A stretch of DNA of 64,000 nucleotides from Streptomyces aquilus (GTDB lineage Bacteria > Actinomycetota > Actinomycetes > Streptomycetales > Streptomycetaceae): contig NZ_CP034463.1 of NCBI RefSeq assembly GCF_003955715.1, forward strand, positions 8,308,001 to 8,372,000. The letters are read 5' to 3'. How positions within the stretch are numbered: the first letter of the stretch is position 1; every line of letters begins with the position of its first letter. Of the stretch, positions 16,599-25,671 are shown one piece after another. Position numbers and translations under genes: made by a program. The notes below the pieces were generated by a model, which saw nothing but the letters and a program-made list of their open reading frames with translations, ran no database searches and was not told the DNA's origin.

Positions 16599-17321
16599 CT
16601 ATGACCCCGTCTTCTCCCAGCCCCGCCGCTCCGGACGCGGCCCCAGCTGTCTGGGGTCGCGGCTGCGGTACACGATGTACGGCCGGAACAGGTACCGCAC
16701 CGGCGCGCTGAACATATGGACCAGCCTGCTGTACGGCACGAACGCGATCAGGGCCATCCCGATCACCGCGTGGACCTGGTACAGCACCGGTACCCCGTGC
16801 ATGCGGTCGATGTCCGGCTGGAGGGTGAACAGGCTGCGGGCCCAAGGGGCGACGGACTCACGGTAGTTGTAGCCGTCGCCGGAGGCGTGGGTGAGTTTGG
16901 CGATCATGCCCAGCGCGATCGCGCCGAGCAGTACCAGGTACATGAGCTTGTCGTTGGCGGTGGTCGCGCGGAAGACGGGGGCCCGCGTCCGACGGCGGTA
17001 GACGAGCAGCAGGATCCCGGCGACGGTGAGGACACCGGCCGCGGTGCCGCCGTAGAGCGAGAACAGGTGGTACGTGTGCTCGCTGATCCCGACCTTGTCG
17101 GTCCACGACATCGGGATGAACAGCCCCACGACGTGCCCGGCCAGCACGAAGAGGATGCCGTAGTGGAAGGCCGGGGAGGCGATGTCGAGCAGCTTCGACT
17201 CGTAGACCTGTGAACTGCGCGTCGTCCAGCCGAACTTGTCGTAGCGGTAGCGCCAGACGAGTCCGGCGACGAGCAGGGCGATGGCGACGTACGGCAGCAC
17301 GCCCCAGAGGAGTGTGGTCAT
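16599..17321 (-). CDS. narI: Respiratory nitrate reductase gamma subunit (cytochrome b)
   Basis: 240 aa, five membrane helices. The haem-binding histidines fall where E. coli NarI has them: H53 and H63 (10 apart) in SPAFHYGILFVLAGHVVGL, and H184 and H202 (18 apart) in YQVHAVIGM and YSRLVHMFS. NarI takes electrons from the quinol pool to NarH. The start at 17321 shares one base with the narJ stop (TGATG). Last gene of narGHJI. Its stop is 3 bases from that of the opposing dnaK with no hairpin between. Confidence 0.93.
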   Translation of the reverse strand: MTTLLWGVLPYVAIALLVAGLVWRYRYDKFGWTTRSSQVYESKLLDIASPAFHYGILFVLAGHVVGLFIPMSWTDKVGISEHTYHLFSLYGGTAAGVLTVAGILLLVYRRRTRAPVFRATTANDKLMYLVLLGAIALGMIAKLTHASGDGYNYRESVAPWARSLFTLQPDIDRMHGVPVLYQVHAVIGMALIAFVPYSRLVHMFSAPVRYLFRPYIVYRSRDPRQLGPRPERRGWEKTGS

Positions 17322-17809
17322 CAGCGCACCCCGGTGCGGGTCGGCAGTATGGCGCATACGGCGTCCAGGACGGACGCGTACGGGGTCCCGAAGGCGGTGA
17401 GCCGGGAGCGCAACTGCTCCAGGCCGTCCCGGTGCTCGGTGAGCAGGTCGGTGTTTCCGGTGCGGGACGCGAACTCCAGCACCGCGGGCAGGAAGTCGGG
17501 CAGCTCCTCGCCGGTGAATTCGAGACCGGCGGCCCGGTAGACGTCCTTGAAGCGGACCAGCGACATGCCGCGCCGCCGGGTGTCCCCGTCCTGCCACCAA
17601 CTCAGGTACAGGCTGTGCCGGTTCTTGAAGTCGAAGACCTGGACGTAGTGCGCGGCCAGTTCCTGCGCCGGGGTCACCGCCGCGTGGTCCGTGAACTCCC
17701 GCAGCTGCGGGGCCGCTTCGCGCAGCAGCGGCAGCCGGGCGCGGAAGTCGTCGTCGGGGTACGTCAGACAGAGCGCTGCTGCCTGGTACAGCACGGCGTA
17801 CGACGGCAT
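17321..17809 (-). CDS. narJ: Nitrate reductase assembly chaperone
   Basis: 162 aa, TorD/NarJ family. It starts MPSYAVLYQAAALCLTYPDD and has the family pattern YVQVFDFKNRHSLYLSWWQDGDTRRRGMSLV, which in NarJ is the region contacting the NarG N-terminus, with GTPYASVL near the C-terminus. NarJ keeps apo-NarG competent for molybdenum-cofactor insertion and is not part of the final complex. Both ends overlap neighbours by one base in TGATG arrangements (narH stop, narI start). Confidence 0.92.
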   Translation of the reverse strand: MPSYAVLYQAAALCLTYPDDDFRARLPLLREAAPQLREFTDHAAVTPAQELAAHYVQVFDFKNRHSLYLSWWQDGDTRRRGMSLVRFKDVYRAAGLEFTGEELPDFLPAVLEFASRTGNTDLLTEHRDGLEQLRSRLTAFGTPYASVLDAVCAILPTRTGVR

Positions 17810-19407
17810 CAGACCTCCTCGGCGTCGGCGGGGTCGTCGGACGTCTGGCGGCGGCGCAGTCCGTGGAAGTTCTCCACGGACACCACCGGCAGCAGCTTGC
17901 GCTGCCCGGAGTCCTGGCCGAACGGCCCGTCGCCGCCCATGCCGGGCCCGCCCTCGTACTCGAGGCTGCACCCCTCCGGCAGCGCCGACTCCTCCAGACG
18001 GCGGGCGTCGCCCACGGCGGCGGTCGGGATGACGTACCGGTCCTCGTACTTGGCGATCGCCAGCAGCCGGTACATCTCCTCGATCTCGGCGGGCTTCATG
18101 CCCACCGCCTCGGTGACGGCGGGGTCGGGGTCCTCGCCGAGGTTGATGGCGCGCATGTGGGCGCGCATCGCGGCGAGCTTCTCCAGGGACGCCCGCACGG
18201 GCGCGGTGTCGCCCGCGGTGAAGACCTCGGCGAGGTACTCCAGCGGGATGCGGAGCGTGTCGATCGCGCCGAAGAGGTTGCCCGCGTCCTCACCGTCGTG
18301 CCCGGTCTCCGTCAGCGCGTCCACGACCGGCGACAGCGGCGGGATGTACCAGACCATCGGCATCGTGCGGTACTCGGGATGCAGCGGCAGGGCGACCTTG
18401 TACTTGCTGATCAGCGCGCGCACGGGGGAGCGGCGGGCCGCCTCCATCCAGTCGTACGGGATCCCCGCCGCCTCGGCCGCCCGCTGCACCGCGGGATCGT
18501 CCGGGTCGAGGAAGACTCCCAACTGGGCCTCGTACAGGCCCTGTTCGTCGGGTGTGGAGGCCGCGGCCGTCACCTTGTCGGCGTCGTAGAGGATCACGCC
18601 GAGATAGCGCAGACGGCCCACGCAGGTCTCCGAGCAGACCGTCGGCAGCCCCACCTCGACGCGCGGGTAGCAGAGCGTGCACTTCTCGGCCTTGCCGGTG
18701 CGGTGGTTGAAGTAGACCTTCTTGTAGGGGCAGCCGGTCACGCACATCCGCCAGCCCCGGCAGTGGTCCTGGTCGACCAGGACGATGCCGTCCTCCGCCC
18801 TCTTGTACATCGCGCCGGACGGGCACGAGGCGACGCAGGACGGGTTGAGGCAGTGCTCGCAGATGCGCGGCAGATAGAACATGAAGGTCTGCTCGAACTC
18901 GAACTTCACCTTCTCCGCTGCCTGTTGCCGGGTGCGCTCGACCATCGGGTCGAGGTCGCCGTAGGCGGGGGCGCCCGCGAGGTTGTCGTCCCAGTTCGAC
19001 GACCACTCGATCTTCATCGGCTTGCCGTCGATCTGCGACACCGGCCGGGCCACCGGGAAGTCGTCGCCGAGCGGGGCGTCGGTGAGGTTCTTGTAGTCGT
19101 AGGTCCAGGGCTCGTAGTAGTCCTTGATCTCCGGGAGCCTGGGGTTGGAGAAGATGCCGAGGAGCTTGTGGAAGCGGCCGCCCGCCTTGAGCTTCAGCGC
19201 GCCCCGTCTGTTGAGCTCCCAGCCGCCGCGCCACTTCTCCTGGTCCTCGTAGCGGCGTGGATAGCCCTGCCCGGGGCGGGTCTCGACGTTGTTGAACCAG
19301 ACGTACTCCATGCCCTGCCGGTTGGTCCACGCTTGCTTGCAGGTCACCGAGCAGGTGTGGCAGCCGATGCACTTGTCGAGGTTCATGACCATCGCGATCT
19401 GAGCCAT
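17809..19407 (-). CDS. narH: Respiratory nitrate reductase beta subunit (Fe-S)
   Basis: 532 aa from the ATG at 19407 (MAQIAMVMNLDKCIGCHTC). The Fe-S ligands are complete: C13-C16-C19-C23 (CIGCHTCSVTC), CEHCLNPSCVASC, and CRGWRMCVTGCPYKK, in which Trp replaces a Cys as in all NarH (3Fe-4S cluster), then CTLCYPR. NarH passes electrons from NarI to NarG on the cytoplasmic face. An in-frame ATG at 19440, one base after the narG stop, would add 11 residues and is a real alternative; I prefer 19407 because NarH proteins usually begin with MAQ. Confidence 0.92.
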   Translation of the reverse strand: MAQIAMVMNLDKCIGCHTCSVTCKQAWTNRQGMEYVWFNNVETRPGQGYPRRYEDQEKWRGGWELNRRGALKLKAGGRFHKLLGIFSNPRLPEIKDYYEPWTYDYKNLTDAPLGDDFPVARPVSQIDGKPMKIEWSSNWDDNLAGAPAYGDLDPMVERTRQQAAEKVKFEFEQTFMFYLPRICEHCLNPSCVASCPSGAMYKRAEDGIVLVDQDHCRGWRMCVTGCPYKKVYFNHRTGKAEKCTLCYPRVEVGLPTVCSETCVGRLRYLGVILYDADKVTAAASTPDEQGLYEAQLGVFLDPDDPAVQRAAEAAGIPYDWMEAARRSPVRALISKYKVALPLHPEYRTMPMVWYIPPLSPVVDALTETGHDGEDAGNLFGAIDTLRIPLEYLAEVFTAGDTAPVRASLEKLAAMRAHMRAINLGEDPDPAVTEAVGMKPAEIEEMYRLLAIAKYEDRYVIPTAAVGDARRLEESALPEGCSLEYEGGPGMGGDGPFGQDSGQRKLLPVVSVENFHGLRRRQTSDDPADAEEV

Positions 19408-19441
19408 GCAGCGTCCAATAGTGACTTCGTCACGGGGCATG

Positions 19442-22400
19442 TCAGTACTCGACCTCCTGGCTGCGGCGGCGGATGACCGTCACCTCGTCGCGCTGGTTGC
19501 CCGTGGGGCCCAGGTAGTTGAACGCCCAGCTCAACTGGGCGTAGCCGCCGATGAGATGGGACGGCTTGAGGATCAGCCGGGTCAGCGAGTTGTGGATGCC
19601 GCCGCGCTTGCCGGTGGCCTCCGTCGTCGGCACGTTGACCGTGCGCTCCTGCGCGTGGTGCATGTAGACCGTGCCGGCCGGCATCCGGTGCGAGACGATC
19701 GCGCGGGCCACGACCACGCCGTTGCGGTTGACGGCCTCGATCCAGTCGTCGTCCTCGACGCCGATGGCGTCGGCGTCCTGCGGGGACATCCAGATGGACT
19801 GGCCGCCGCGGGAGAGGGCGAGCATGAACAGGTTGTCCTGGTACTCGGAGTGGATGGACCACTTGTTGTGCGGGGTGAGGTAACGGACCGTCACCTCACG
19901 CTGTCCGTCCGGGCCCAGCTGTGGTTCGCCGAACAGCCTGTTCATGTCGAGGGGCGGCCGGTAGACCGGGAGCGCCTCGCCCAGCTCGTGGATCCAGTCG
20001 TGGTCGAGGAAGAAGTGCTGGCGGCCGGTGAGGGTGTGCCAGGGCTTGAGGTGCTCGGTGTTGAGCGTGAACGCCGTGTACCTGCGGCCACCGGACTCGC
20101 TGCCCGACCACTCCGGTGAGGTGATGACCGGGACGGGCGCCGCCTGGGTGTCGGCGTACGTGATCCGCTTGCCCTCGTGCTCGGCGGCCAGGTGGGCCAT
20201 CTCCTGCCCGGTGCGCGCCTCCAGGGTGTGGAAACCCTGGGTGGCGAGGCGGCCGTTGGTGGTGCCGGACAGGGCGAGGATGGTGTTCGCGGCCTTCACG
20301 GCGGTGTCGATCGAGGGACGGCCCGCGTAGCCGGTGCCGTTCAACTCGGCCAGGTGCCGGACCTCTTCGTCCGGTTCGAGGGCGATGCCCTTGCAGGGCA
20401 GGCCCAGTTGCTCGACCAGCGGGCCGAGGGCCCGGAACTTGGCGCCGATCATCGTGTAGTCCCGCTCGACGACCGTCAGGTTCGGCATCGTCTTCCCGGG
20501 TACCGGGTCGCACTCGCCGCGTTTCCAGTCCAGGACCACCCCGCCGGGCTGGGCGGTCTCGCCCGGGGTGTCGTGCTGCAACGGCGACGCCACCAGGTCC
20601 TTGCGGGTGCCCAGATGCAGGACCGCCATCTCGCTGAGCCGGTCGGCCAGCGCCCTGAAGGTGTCGAAGTCGGTGCGGGCCTGCCAGGGCGGGTCCACGG
20701 CCGGGGTGAAGGAGTGCACGTAGGGGTGCATGTCGGTGGACGACAGGTCGTGCTTCTCGTACCAGGTCGCCGCCGGCAGGACGACGTCCGACAGCAGCGT
20801 CGACGAGGTCTGCCGGAAGTCCAGCGACAGCAGCAGGTCGAGCTTGCCCTCGGGGGCTTCGTCCCGCCAGGTCACGTCCCGGGGGCGTTCGTGCGGCTCG
20901 GCCTCCTGGGCGCTCAACGACGAGTGCGTGCCCAGCAGATGCCGGGTGAAGTACTCGGCGCCCTTCGCCGACGAGCCGAGCAGGTTGGCCCGCCACAGCG
21001 TCAGCACGCGCGGCCAGTTCTCCGGGGCGTCCGGGTCCTCGCAGGCGAAGTTGAGGGTGCCCGCGCGGAGTTCGGCCACCGCCTTCGCCACCGGGTCGCC
21101 GAACGCCTCGCCCAGCTCCAGGGGGTTGCGGTCGAAGGTCGGGTACGACGGCATCCAGCCCGAACGCGCCGACAGGGCGAGGCAGTCGGCGCCCGTCATG
21201 CCCTTGAACCGCCCCTCGCCGAGCGGCGACGACAGCACGTCGGCGGTGAAGTGGTCGTAGCGCCACTGATCGGTGTTGAGGAACCAGTACGCCGTCCCGA
21301 TCATCTGCCGCGGTGGCCGCGACCAGTCCGACGCGGCGGCCAGCGTCGCCCAGCCGGTGACCGGGCGGCACTTCTCCTGGCCGACGTAGTGCGCCCAGCC
21401 GCCGCCGTTGCGGCCCTGGCAGCCGGTGAGCTGGAGCAGGGCCAGGAAGGCGCGGTAGATGGTCTCGGAGTGGAACCAGTGGTTGGTGCCCGCGCCCATC
21501 AGGATCATGCAGCGGCCCTTGGAGCGCTCGGCGGTCCGCGCGAACTCCCGGGCGATCTTGACGCACTTGGCGGCGGGAACGGACGTGTGCACCTCCTGCC
21601 AGGCCGGGGTGCCGGGCGCCTCGGCGTCCTCGTAGGAGGCGGGCCAACTGCCCGGCAGATCGGGGCGCTCGATGCCGTACTGGGCGAGCAGCAGGTCGTA
21701 CACGGTCGTCACCAGCGGACCGTCCGGACCACCGAGCCGGGTGGCCGGTACACCACGGCGTACGACGTCGCCGCGGCCCTGGCCGTGCTCGCCGCCCTCG
21801 GTGTCGAAGCGGGGGAGCAGGACCTCGACGCCGCTCGCGATGTTCTGGCCGTGCAGGGTCAACGTCGGTTCGATCGGGCCGAGTTCGAGGTTCCAGCGGC
21901 CCTTGCCCGACTCGGTCCAGCGGAAGCCCAGGGAGCCGTTCGGAACGACCGCGCGGCCGCTCGCCGCGTCCAGTACGACCGTCTTCCACTCCGCGCCCTC
22001 GCCCTCCTGGCCGAGATCGGTGGCGCGCAGGAACTTCGCGGGGACGAGCGCGCCGTCCTTCTCGGTGAGGGTGACCAGGAACGGCAGGTCGGTGAACCGC
22101 TTGACGTAGTCCGTGAAGAACGGTGTCTCACGGTCGACGAAGAACTCCTTGAGGACGACGTGCCCCATCGCCAGGGCCAGCGCCCCGTCCGTGCCGGGGT
22201 GCGGGTGCAGCCACTCGTCGGCGAACTTGGCGTTGTCCGCGTAGTCCGGGGCGACCACGACCACCTTCTGGCCCCGATAGCGGGCCTCCGCCATCCAGTG
22301 CGCGTCCGGGGTGCGGGTCACCGGGACGTTCGAGCCCCACATCATCAGATACGCGGCGTCCCACCAGTCGCCCGACTCCGGGACGTCCGTCTGGTCGCCG

Positions 22401-23125
22401 AAGACCTGCGGGGAGGCGACGGGAAGGTCGGCGTACCAGTCGTAGAACGACAGCATGGGCGCGCCGATCAGCGAATGGAAGCGCGCTCCGGCCGCGTGCG
22501 ACACCATCGACATCGCCGGGATGGGCGAGAAGCCGGCGATGCGGTCGGGGCCGTACGTCTTGATCGTGTGGACGTGTGCCGCGGCGACGATCTCGACCGC
22601 CTCGTCCCAGGTCGCCCGGACCAGGCCGCCCTTGCCGCGGGCCTGCTGGTAGCGGCGGCGGCGCTCGGGGTCGTTCTGGATGTCCGCCCAGGCCAGCACC
22701 GGGTCGCCGGTCCTCGCGAGCGCCTCGCGGTACAGGTCCAGCAGGACCCCGCGGACGTACGGGTAGCGCACCCGGGTGGGGGAGTACGTGTACCAGGAGA
22801 ACGCGGCGCCCCGGGGGCAGCCGCGCGGCTCGTACTCGGGGCGGTCCGGGCCGACGCTCGGGTAGTCGGTCTGCTGGGTCTCCCAGGTGATGATGCCGTC
22901 CTTGACATACACCTTCCACCGGCAGGAACCCGTGCAGTTCACCCCGTGGGTGGAGTTCACGACCTTGTCGTGGCTCCACCGGTCCCGGTAGAAGGCGTCC
23001 GCCTCGCGCCCGCCGCTCAGCTCGATGCTGTGCAGGTCCGGTGCGGGCACGCCGGGCCGGAAGAAACGCCCGGCCTTCAGCAGCGCCGCACCCGGCTCGG
23101 TGGGCGGTGTCTGGGTGTCGGTCAC
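19442..23125 (-). CDS. narG: Respiratory nitrate reductase alpha subunit (Mo-bisMGD)
   Basis: 1227 aa, full length. N-terminal FS0 cluster ligands are His60, Cys64, Cys68 and Cys103 (STHGVNCTGSC ... RGCPRG). The molybdenum-coordinating Asp is Asp247 in GDQTDVPESGDWWDAAY, matching E. coli Asp222. C-terminal region contains the conserved DWIHELGEALPVYRPPLDMNR. It reduces nitrate to nitrite on the cytoplasmic side of the membrane. A GTG start at 23125 follows AAGGGAG. First gene of narGHJI. From memory of gene order, it corresponds best to the S. coelicolor Nar1 set beside the cellulase genes. Confidence 0.95.
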   Translation of the reverse strand: MTDTQTPPTEPGAALLKAGRFFRPGVPAPDLHSIELSGGREADAFYRDRWSHDKVVNSTHGVNCTGSCRWKVYVKDGIITWETQQTDYPSVGPDRPEYEPRGCPRGAAFSWYTYSPTRVRYPYVRGVLLDLYREALARTGDPVLAWADIQNDPERRRRYQQARGKGGLVRATWDEAVEIVAAAHVHTIKTYGPDRIAGFSPIPAMSMVSHAAGARFHSLIGAPMLSFYDWYADLPVASPQVFGDQTDVPESGDWWDAAYLMMWGSNVPVTRTPDAHWMAEARYRGQKVVVVAPDYADNAKFADEWLHPHPGTDGALALAMGHVVLKEFFVDRETPFFTDYVKRFTDLPFLVTLTEKDGALVPAKFLRATDLGQEGEGAEWKTVVLDAASGRAVVPNGSLGFRWTESGKGRWNLELGPIEPTLTLHGQNIASGVEVLLPRFDTEGGEHGQGRGDVVRRGVPATRLGGPDGPLVTTVYDLLLAQYGIERPDLPGSWPASYEDAEAPGTPAWQEVHTSVPAAKCVKIAREFARTAERSKGRCMILMGAGTNHWFHSETIYRAFLALLQLTGCQGRNGGGWAHYVGQEKCRPVTGWATLAAASDWSRPPRQMIGTAYWFLNTDQWRYDHFTADVLSSPLGEGRFKGMTGADCLALSARSGWMPSYPTFDRNPLELGEAFGDPVAKAVAELRAGTLNFACEDPDAPENWPRVLTLWRANLLGSSAKGAEYFTRHLLGTHSSLSAQEAEPHERPRDVTWRDEAPEGKLDLLLSLDFRQTSSTLLSDVVLPAATWYEKHDLSSTDMHPYVHSFTPAVDPPWQARTDFDTFRALADRLSEMAVLHLGTRKDLVASPLQHDTPGETAQPGGVVLDWKRGECDPVPGKTMPNLTVVERDYTMIGAKFRALGPLVEQLGLPCKGIALEPDEEVRHLAELNGTGYAGRPSIDTAVKAANTILALSGTTNGRLATQGFHTLEARTGQEMAHLAAEHEGKRITYADTQAAPVPVITSPEWSGSESGGRRYTAFTLNTEHLKPWHTLTGRQHFFLDHDWIHELGEALPVYRPPLDMNRLFGEPQLGPDGQREVTVRYLTPHNKWSIHSEYQDNLFMLALSRGGQSIWMSPQDADAIGVEDDDWIEAVNRNGVVVARAIVSHRMPAGTVYMHHAQERTVNVPTTEATGKRGGIHNSLTRLILKPSHLIGGYAQLSWAFNYLGPTGNQRDEVTVIRRRSQEVEY

Positions 23126-23154
23126 ATGCGCTCCCTTGCTTGCCCGTGCTTTCG

Positions 23155-23212
23155 AAGCTAGGGGCGAGGGCGGGAACGCACCTGTTCACGGCACCCGTAC
23201 GGGTACGCGTAC
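23155..23212 (-). promoter_or_regulatory. narG promoter region with adjacent palindromes
   Basis: On the minus strand a possible -10 (TAGCTT, 23160-23155) would start transcription about 23 bases before the GTG. There is no good -35. Two perfect palindromes stand just upstream: ACCCGTACGGGT (23193-23204) and GTACGCGTAC (23203-23212), sharing two bases. Their centre is about 50-60 bases before the inferred start, the usual place of an activator site. Confidence 0.4.
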
Positions 23213-23218
23213 GACGGG

Positions 23219-24034
23219 TCAGGGCTTGCGGGCGACCCCCGCGTAGACCGGTACGACGCCTTCGGCCTGAGCCTCGACGTCGACGGGCTCCGGACGCCAG
23301 CCGGTCACCGGGATCACGCCCGGGCCGAGCAGCTCCAGACCGGAAAAGAAGCGCGAGAACTCGGGCAGCGAGCGCGGGTGGAACGGCGTACCGCTCGCCC
23401 GGAAGTGCTCGGCGGCCTTCCCGACGGCCTCCGGGCTCAGGTCGGGGGTGACCTGGGAGAGGATCACGTAGCTGCCGGGGGCGAGCTCGGCGGTGTACCG
23501 CTCCAGCAGGCCGTACACGTCGTCGCCGTCCGGGTCCTCGCCGAGGTAGTGGGTGAGCGCCACCAGGGACAGGGCGACGGGCCGCGAGAAGTCCAGGGTG
23601 TCCGCGGCCAGGCGCAGGATGGTGTCCGGGTCGCGGACATCGGCGTGCACGTAGTTCGTGGCGCCCTCGGCGGTGCTGTGCAGGAGGGCCTGGGCGTGGC
23701 GCAGGACGATCGGGTCGTTGTCGACGTACACGACGCGCGCGTCCGGGGCGACCTCCTGGGCGACCTGGTGGAGGTTCGGTTCGGTCGGGATGCCGGTGCC
23801 GATGTCGAGGAACTGGCGGATGCCCGCCTCGGCGGCCGTCCGGACCGCCCGGTGCATGAACCGGCGGTTGGCGCGCGCCCCGCGCACCACCGTGCCGTCC
23901 GAGGCGAGGATCCGGCGGGCCAGCTCCTCGTCCACCGGGTAGTTGTCCTTGCCGCCGAGCCACCAGTCGTACACGCGGGCCGGATGCGGCCGGGTGGTGT
24001 CGAGGATGGTGGGCGCGGCTTCCGGTCCGGTCAT
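23219..24034 (-). CDS. SAM-dependent methyltransferase, DUF574/Methyltransf_19 type
   Basis: 271 aa. Signature features: RPHPARVYDWWLGGKDNYPVD at the N-terminus, RQFLDIGTGIPTEPNLHQVAQ (SAM site), VVYVDNDPIVLRHAQALL (acidic residue binding the ribose), and PVALSLVALTHYL. This family is abundant in Streptomyces with unknown substrates. It lies 30 bases after the XRE regulator on the same strand; that pairing is recurrent in the genus. Its stop lies 94 bases upstream of the narG start. Confidence 0.9.
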   Translation of the reverse strand: MTGPEAAPTILDTTRPHPARVYDWWLGGKDNYPVDEELARRILASDGTVVRGARANRRFMHRAVRTAAEAGIRQFLDIGTGIPTEPNLHQVAQEVAPDARVVYVDNDPIVLRHAQALLHSTAEGATNYVHADVRDPDTILRLAADTLDFSRPVALSLVALTHYLGEDPDGDDVYGLLERYTAELAPGSYVILSQVTPDLSPEAVGKAAEHFRASGTPFHPRSLPEFSRFFSGLELLGPGVIPVTGWRPEPVDVEAQAEGVVPVYAGVARKP

Positions 24035-24064
24035 GCGGCGGTGTCTCCTCGGTGCTCGAAGGGC

Positions 24065-24928
24065 TCAATAGGTGGCGCGACGTTCCCTGAGGATCTTCTT
24101 GGTGCGCTCGGCCGACGCGGCGCGCGCCGTCATGTGGTCCAGGACCTCCAGATGCAGGGAGACCTCCTTGCGGGAGTCCAGATACAGGGCGCCGGTCAGG
24201 TACTCGGTGAACGCCATGTCGGGCAGTTCGGGCTCGGCGAAGCGGAAGAGGGAGAAGGGGGCGTACGTCCCCGGGTGCGGGCCCGCGGCGAACTCGGCTA
24301 TCTGCAGCGTGATCCGGTCGCGCTCGGCGAACTCCAGCAGCTTGTCCAGCTGCTCCCGCATGACCTCGCCGCCGTGGCCGACCGGCCGGGCCAGCACCGT
24401 CTCGTCCATGATCACCCACAGGTGGGGCGGGTCGGGGCGCTCCAGGAGCTGCTGGCGGGTCATCCGCAGGGCCACATGCCGCTCGACGGTGTCCGGGCCG
24501 GCCTGCGCGATCGTCCCCGCCTCCATCACGGCACGCGCGTACGCCTCGGTCTGGAGCAGGCCCGGCACGAAGTGCGGCTCGTAGGAGCGGATGATGCGGG
24601 CCGCGCCCTCCAGGCTCACGTACAGGCTGAACCAGTCCGGCAGCACGTCGTGGAACCGCTGCCACCAGCCCGGCTGGTTCGCCTCCTCGGCCAGCGCGAC
24701 GAACGCGTCCGTCTCCTCCTCGGAGACGCCGTACGTCGACAACAGCAGCTGCACGTAGGGGATCTTCAGGGCGACCTCGGCCATCTCCATGCGCCGCACG
24801 GTCGCCGGAGCCACGCGCAGGACCTTCGCGGCCTCCTCGCGCTTCAGCCCGGCCGCCTCCCGCAGCTCCTGGAGCCGCTTGCCGAGCACCACCTGACCCA
24901 CCGTGGGCGCAGGCCGCCGCTCACTCAC
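24065..24928 (-). CDS. XRE-family regulator with DUF5753 domain
   Basis: 287 aa. Residues 14-70 are a Cro/C1-type helix-turn-helix (LGKRLQELREAAGLKREEAAKVLRVAPATVRRME). The rest is the DUF5753 ligand/effector-like domain typical of Streptomyces WhiJ/BldD-neighbour regulators: PDWFSLYVSLEGAARIIRSYEPHFVPGLLQTEAYARAV, then MRQQLL-type and TLQIAEFAAGPH segments. GTG start at 24928. It forms a likely two-gene unit with the methyltransferase downstream. Confidence 0.9.
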   Translation of the reverse strand: MSERRPAPTVGQVVLGKRLQELREAAGLKREEAAKVLRVAPATVRRMEMAEVALKIPYVQLLLSTYGVSEEETDAFVALAEEANQPGWWQRFHDVLPDWFSLYVSLEGAARIIRSYEPHFVPGLLQTEAYARAVMEAGTIAQAGPDTVERHVALRMTRQQLLERPDPPHLWVIMDETVLARPVGHGGEVMREQLDKLLEFAERDRITLQIAEFAAGPHPGTYAPFSLFRFAEPELPDMAFTEYLTGALYLDSRKEVSLHLEVLDHMTARAASAERTKKILRERRATY

Positions 24929-25245
24929 GCCACGCCTCCCCTACGCGCCGAAGTATCCGGGGCAGTGTGTCATGTTCCGCTGTCAGTCTCACGTGATCGG
25001 AGGTGAGGCGCTCGCCACGCGGGGCGGTGGGGGCGCCGGTCCGCGCGCGGGCGAGCGCTCGCCACGCGAGGCGGTGAAAGGCGCCGGCCGGCGCGTGGGC
25101 GACGCAATTACCCCGCGTGTAATCGACCGTTCAGGGCGGGCGCGGGAGGGTGGAGTCACCGGGTTCCGGGGCGGCGCACTCCGGTCCGGAACCCGGGTTC
25201 CCCTCTCCCGTGTCGCGCACCTACCTCGACGGAGGCTGATTCGCC
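24929..25245. other. 317-bp gene-free region with imperfect tandem repeat and inverted repeat
   Basis: It separates the divergent XRE regulator and a small membrane-protein gene. A 22-base core occurs at 25008-25029 and 25055-25076 with one mismatch, and similarity continues to about 25102, giving an imperfect tandem duplication of period 47. Next comes ATTAC-N7-GTAAT at 25107-25123, an operator-like inverted repeat about 120 bases before the start at 25246. No convincing ORF or RNA gene was seen. Confidence 0.6.
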
Positions 25246-25671
25246 ATGTCCGCAGCCCAGTTGTCCGCCCTCGCCCGCACCTCCGACCCGCACACCGCGC
25301 TGCGCCGCTTCCTCGCCCTGGACACGCTGGTCACGGGCGCGAACGGCCTCGCCTACCTCGCCGCGTCCGGACCGCTCGGCCGGTTCCTCGGCGTCGGGTC
25401 GACACTTCTGCTCGAACTCGGCGCGTTCCTGGTGCTGTACGCGGCCGGTGTCGCATGGCTCGCCTCGCGTCCCCGTCCGGCCGCACTGCCGGTCCGTGCC
25501 GTCGTCGAGGCCAACCTCGCCTGGGCGGTCCTGAGTTGTGTCGCGTTGGCGCTGTGGCTCTCGCCGAGCACCGCGGGTGCGGTGTGGACCGTCCTCCAGG
25601 CCCTCACCGTCGCCGGGTTCGCCGCACTCCAGTACGCCGCCCTGAGGGCGCGTCAGGAGACGAACCCCTGA
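25246..25671 (+). CDS. Small four-helix membrane protein, 141 aa
   Basis: Four predicted membrane segments: TLVTGANGLAYLAASGPLG, LLLELGAFLVLYAAGVAWLA, AWAVLSCVALALWLS and VLQALTVAGFAALQYAAL. ATG 25246 follows GACGGAGGC. Similar small proteins stand next to MmyB-type regulators in many Streptomyces; function is unknown. Its last 19 bases overlap the 3' end of the opposing regulator gene. Confidence 0.8.
   Translation: MSAAQLSALARTSDPHTALRRFLALDTLVTGANGLAYLAASGPLGRFLGVGSTLLLELGAFLVLYAAGVAWLASRPRPAALPVRAVVEANLAWAVLSCVALALWLSPSTAGAVWTVLQALTVAGFAALQYAALRARQETNP

Noticed and set aside
20177..23161. 994-codon open frame on the plus strand
   Set aside because: Antisense of narG, caused by high GC; narG motifs are unmistakable.
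22128..24665. 845-codon minus-strand frame across narG, the methyltransferase and the XRE gene
   Set aside because: Out-of-frame shadow spanning three well-supported genes.
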